From Devosia sp. ZB163 (GTDB lineage: Bacteria; Pseudomonadota; Alphaproteobacteria; Rhizobiales; Devosiaceae): DNA of 64,000 bases. The stretch is from positions 694,787 through 758,786 of the forward strand of contig NZ_JAQRMY010000003.1 in the NCBI RefSeq assembly GCF_028613635.1, given 5' to 3'. The notes beneath the pieces are model-generated. The model searched no databases. It had not been told where the DNA came from and saw only the letters and a list, made by a program, of their open reading frames with translations. The translations under genes were made by a program, and so were the position numbers. Shown here piece after piece: positions 63,917 through 64,000 of this stretch; positions within the stretch are counted from its first letter, which is position 1; each line of letters starts with the position of its first letter.

Positions 63917-64000
63917 ACGCTTCTGTTGGTCGCGCGATCGTGGCGGATTGGTCCGCAGCTTTTCCCGATCACGCTCCGAGAATGGTGTCCGGTGCAGGAC

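Overview
The window is GC-rich, tightly packed bacterial chromosome. Gene content and style point to an alphaproteobacterium of the order Hyphomicrobiales, possibly Devosia-like: a fused allantoinase/UraD protein, ROK-regulated sugar ABC operons, DUF3008, CHASE4-GGDEF proteins, and G/C-rich hairpin repeats between operons. The genus is an inference. No rRNA, tRNA, CRISPR array or intact insertion sequence was found; one short IS3-type remnant is proposed near 60.4 kb.

Layout. 1-6.2 kb: the end of a secreted 5'-nucleotidase, then mostly minus-strand small genes (GNAT, GlsB-like, intradiol dioxygenase, deaminase, YbaY-META protein, ureidoglycolate lyase allA, secreted cupin). 6.3-13.8 kb: ureidoglycine aminohydrolase allE, two ArsR/SRPBCC modules with palindromic operators, rsgA between two copies of a ~108-bp repeat, and a minus-strand ArsR-SRPBCC-VOC-SRPBCC-AlkD run. 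13.9-34.7 kb: a purine catabolism and uptake block (fused allantoinase/UraD, uraH, xdhABC, a BMP-type nucleoside/purine ABC transporter, urate oxidase puuD, guanine deaminase, malate synthase G, a CocE-like hydrolase, adenine deaminase). 34.8-39.7 kb: topoisomerase IB and two CHASE4 c-di-GMP proteins. 39.8-46.6 kb: a ROK repressor divergent from a sugar/polyol ABC operon carrying a xylitol/sorbitol-type dehydrogenase and an SDR. 46.8-50.1 kb: a SoxR/MFS pair with a textbook SoxR promoter, MgtC, DUF3008, and a Cys-rich secreted protein. 50.1-50.5 kb: a non-coding stretch packed with perfect hairpins. 50.5-64 kb: two regulator-like proteins with TPR or repeat C-termini, an operon encoding a metallophosphoesterase, MurL and MurD2 (the L-glutamate route into peptidoglycan), NUDIX, cupin, a SelA-like PLP enzyme beside an IS3 remnant, GST and GNAT.

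How the genes fit together. Adenine and guanine deaminases feed hypoxanthine and xanthine to XdhABC. Urate goes through PuuD, UraH and UraD to allantoin, then through the allantoinase domain to allantoate. AllE and AllA finish the path to glyoxylate and urea, and malate synthase G can assimilate the glyoxylate. The only step not seen is allantoate amidohydrolase (AllC). The BMP-type ABC transporter is the likely purine importer. Start sites were chosen from Shine-Dalgarno spacing; where they are ambiguous the entry says so.
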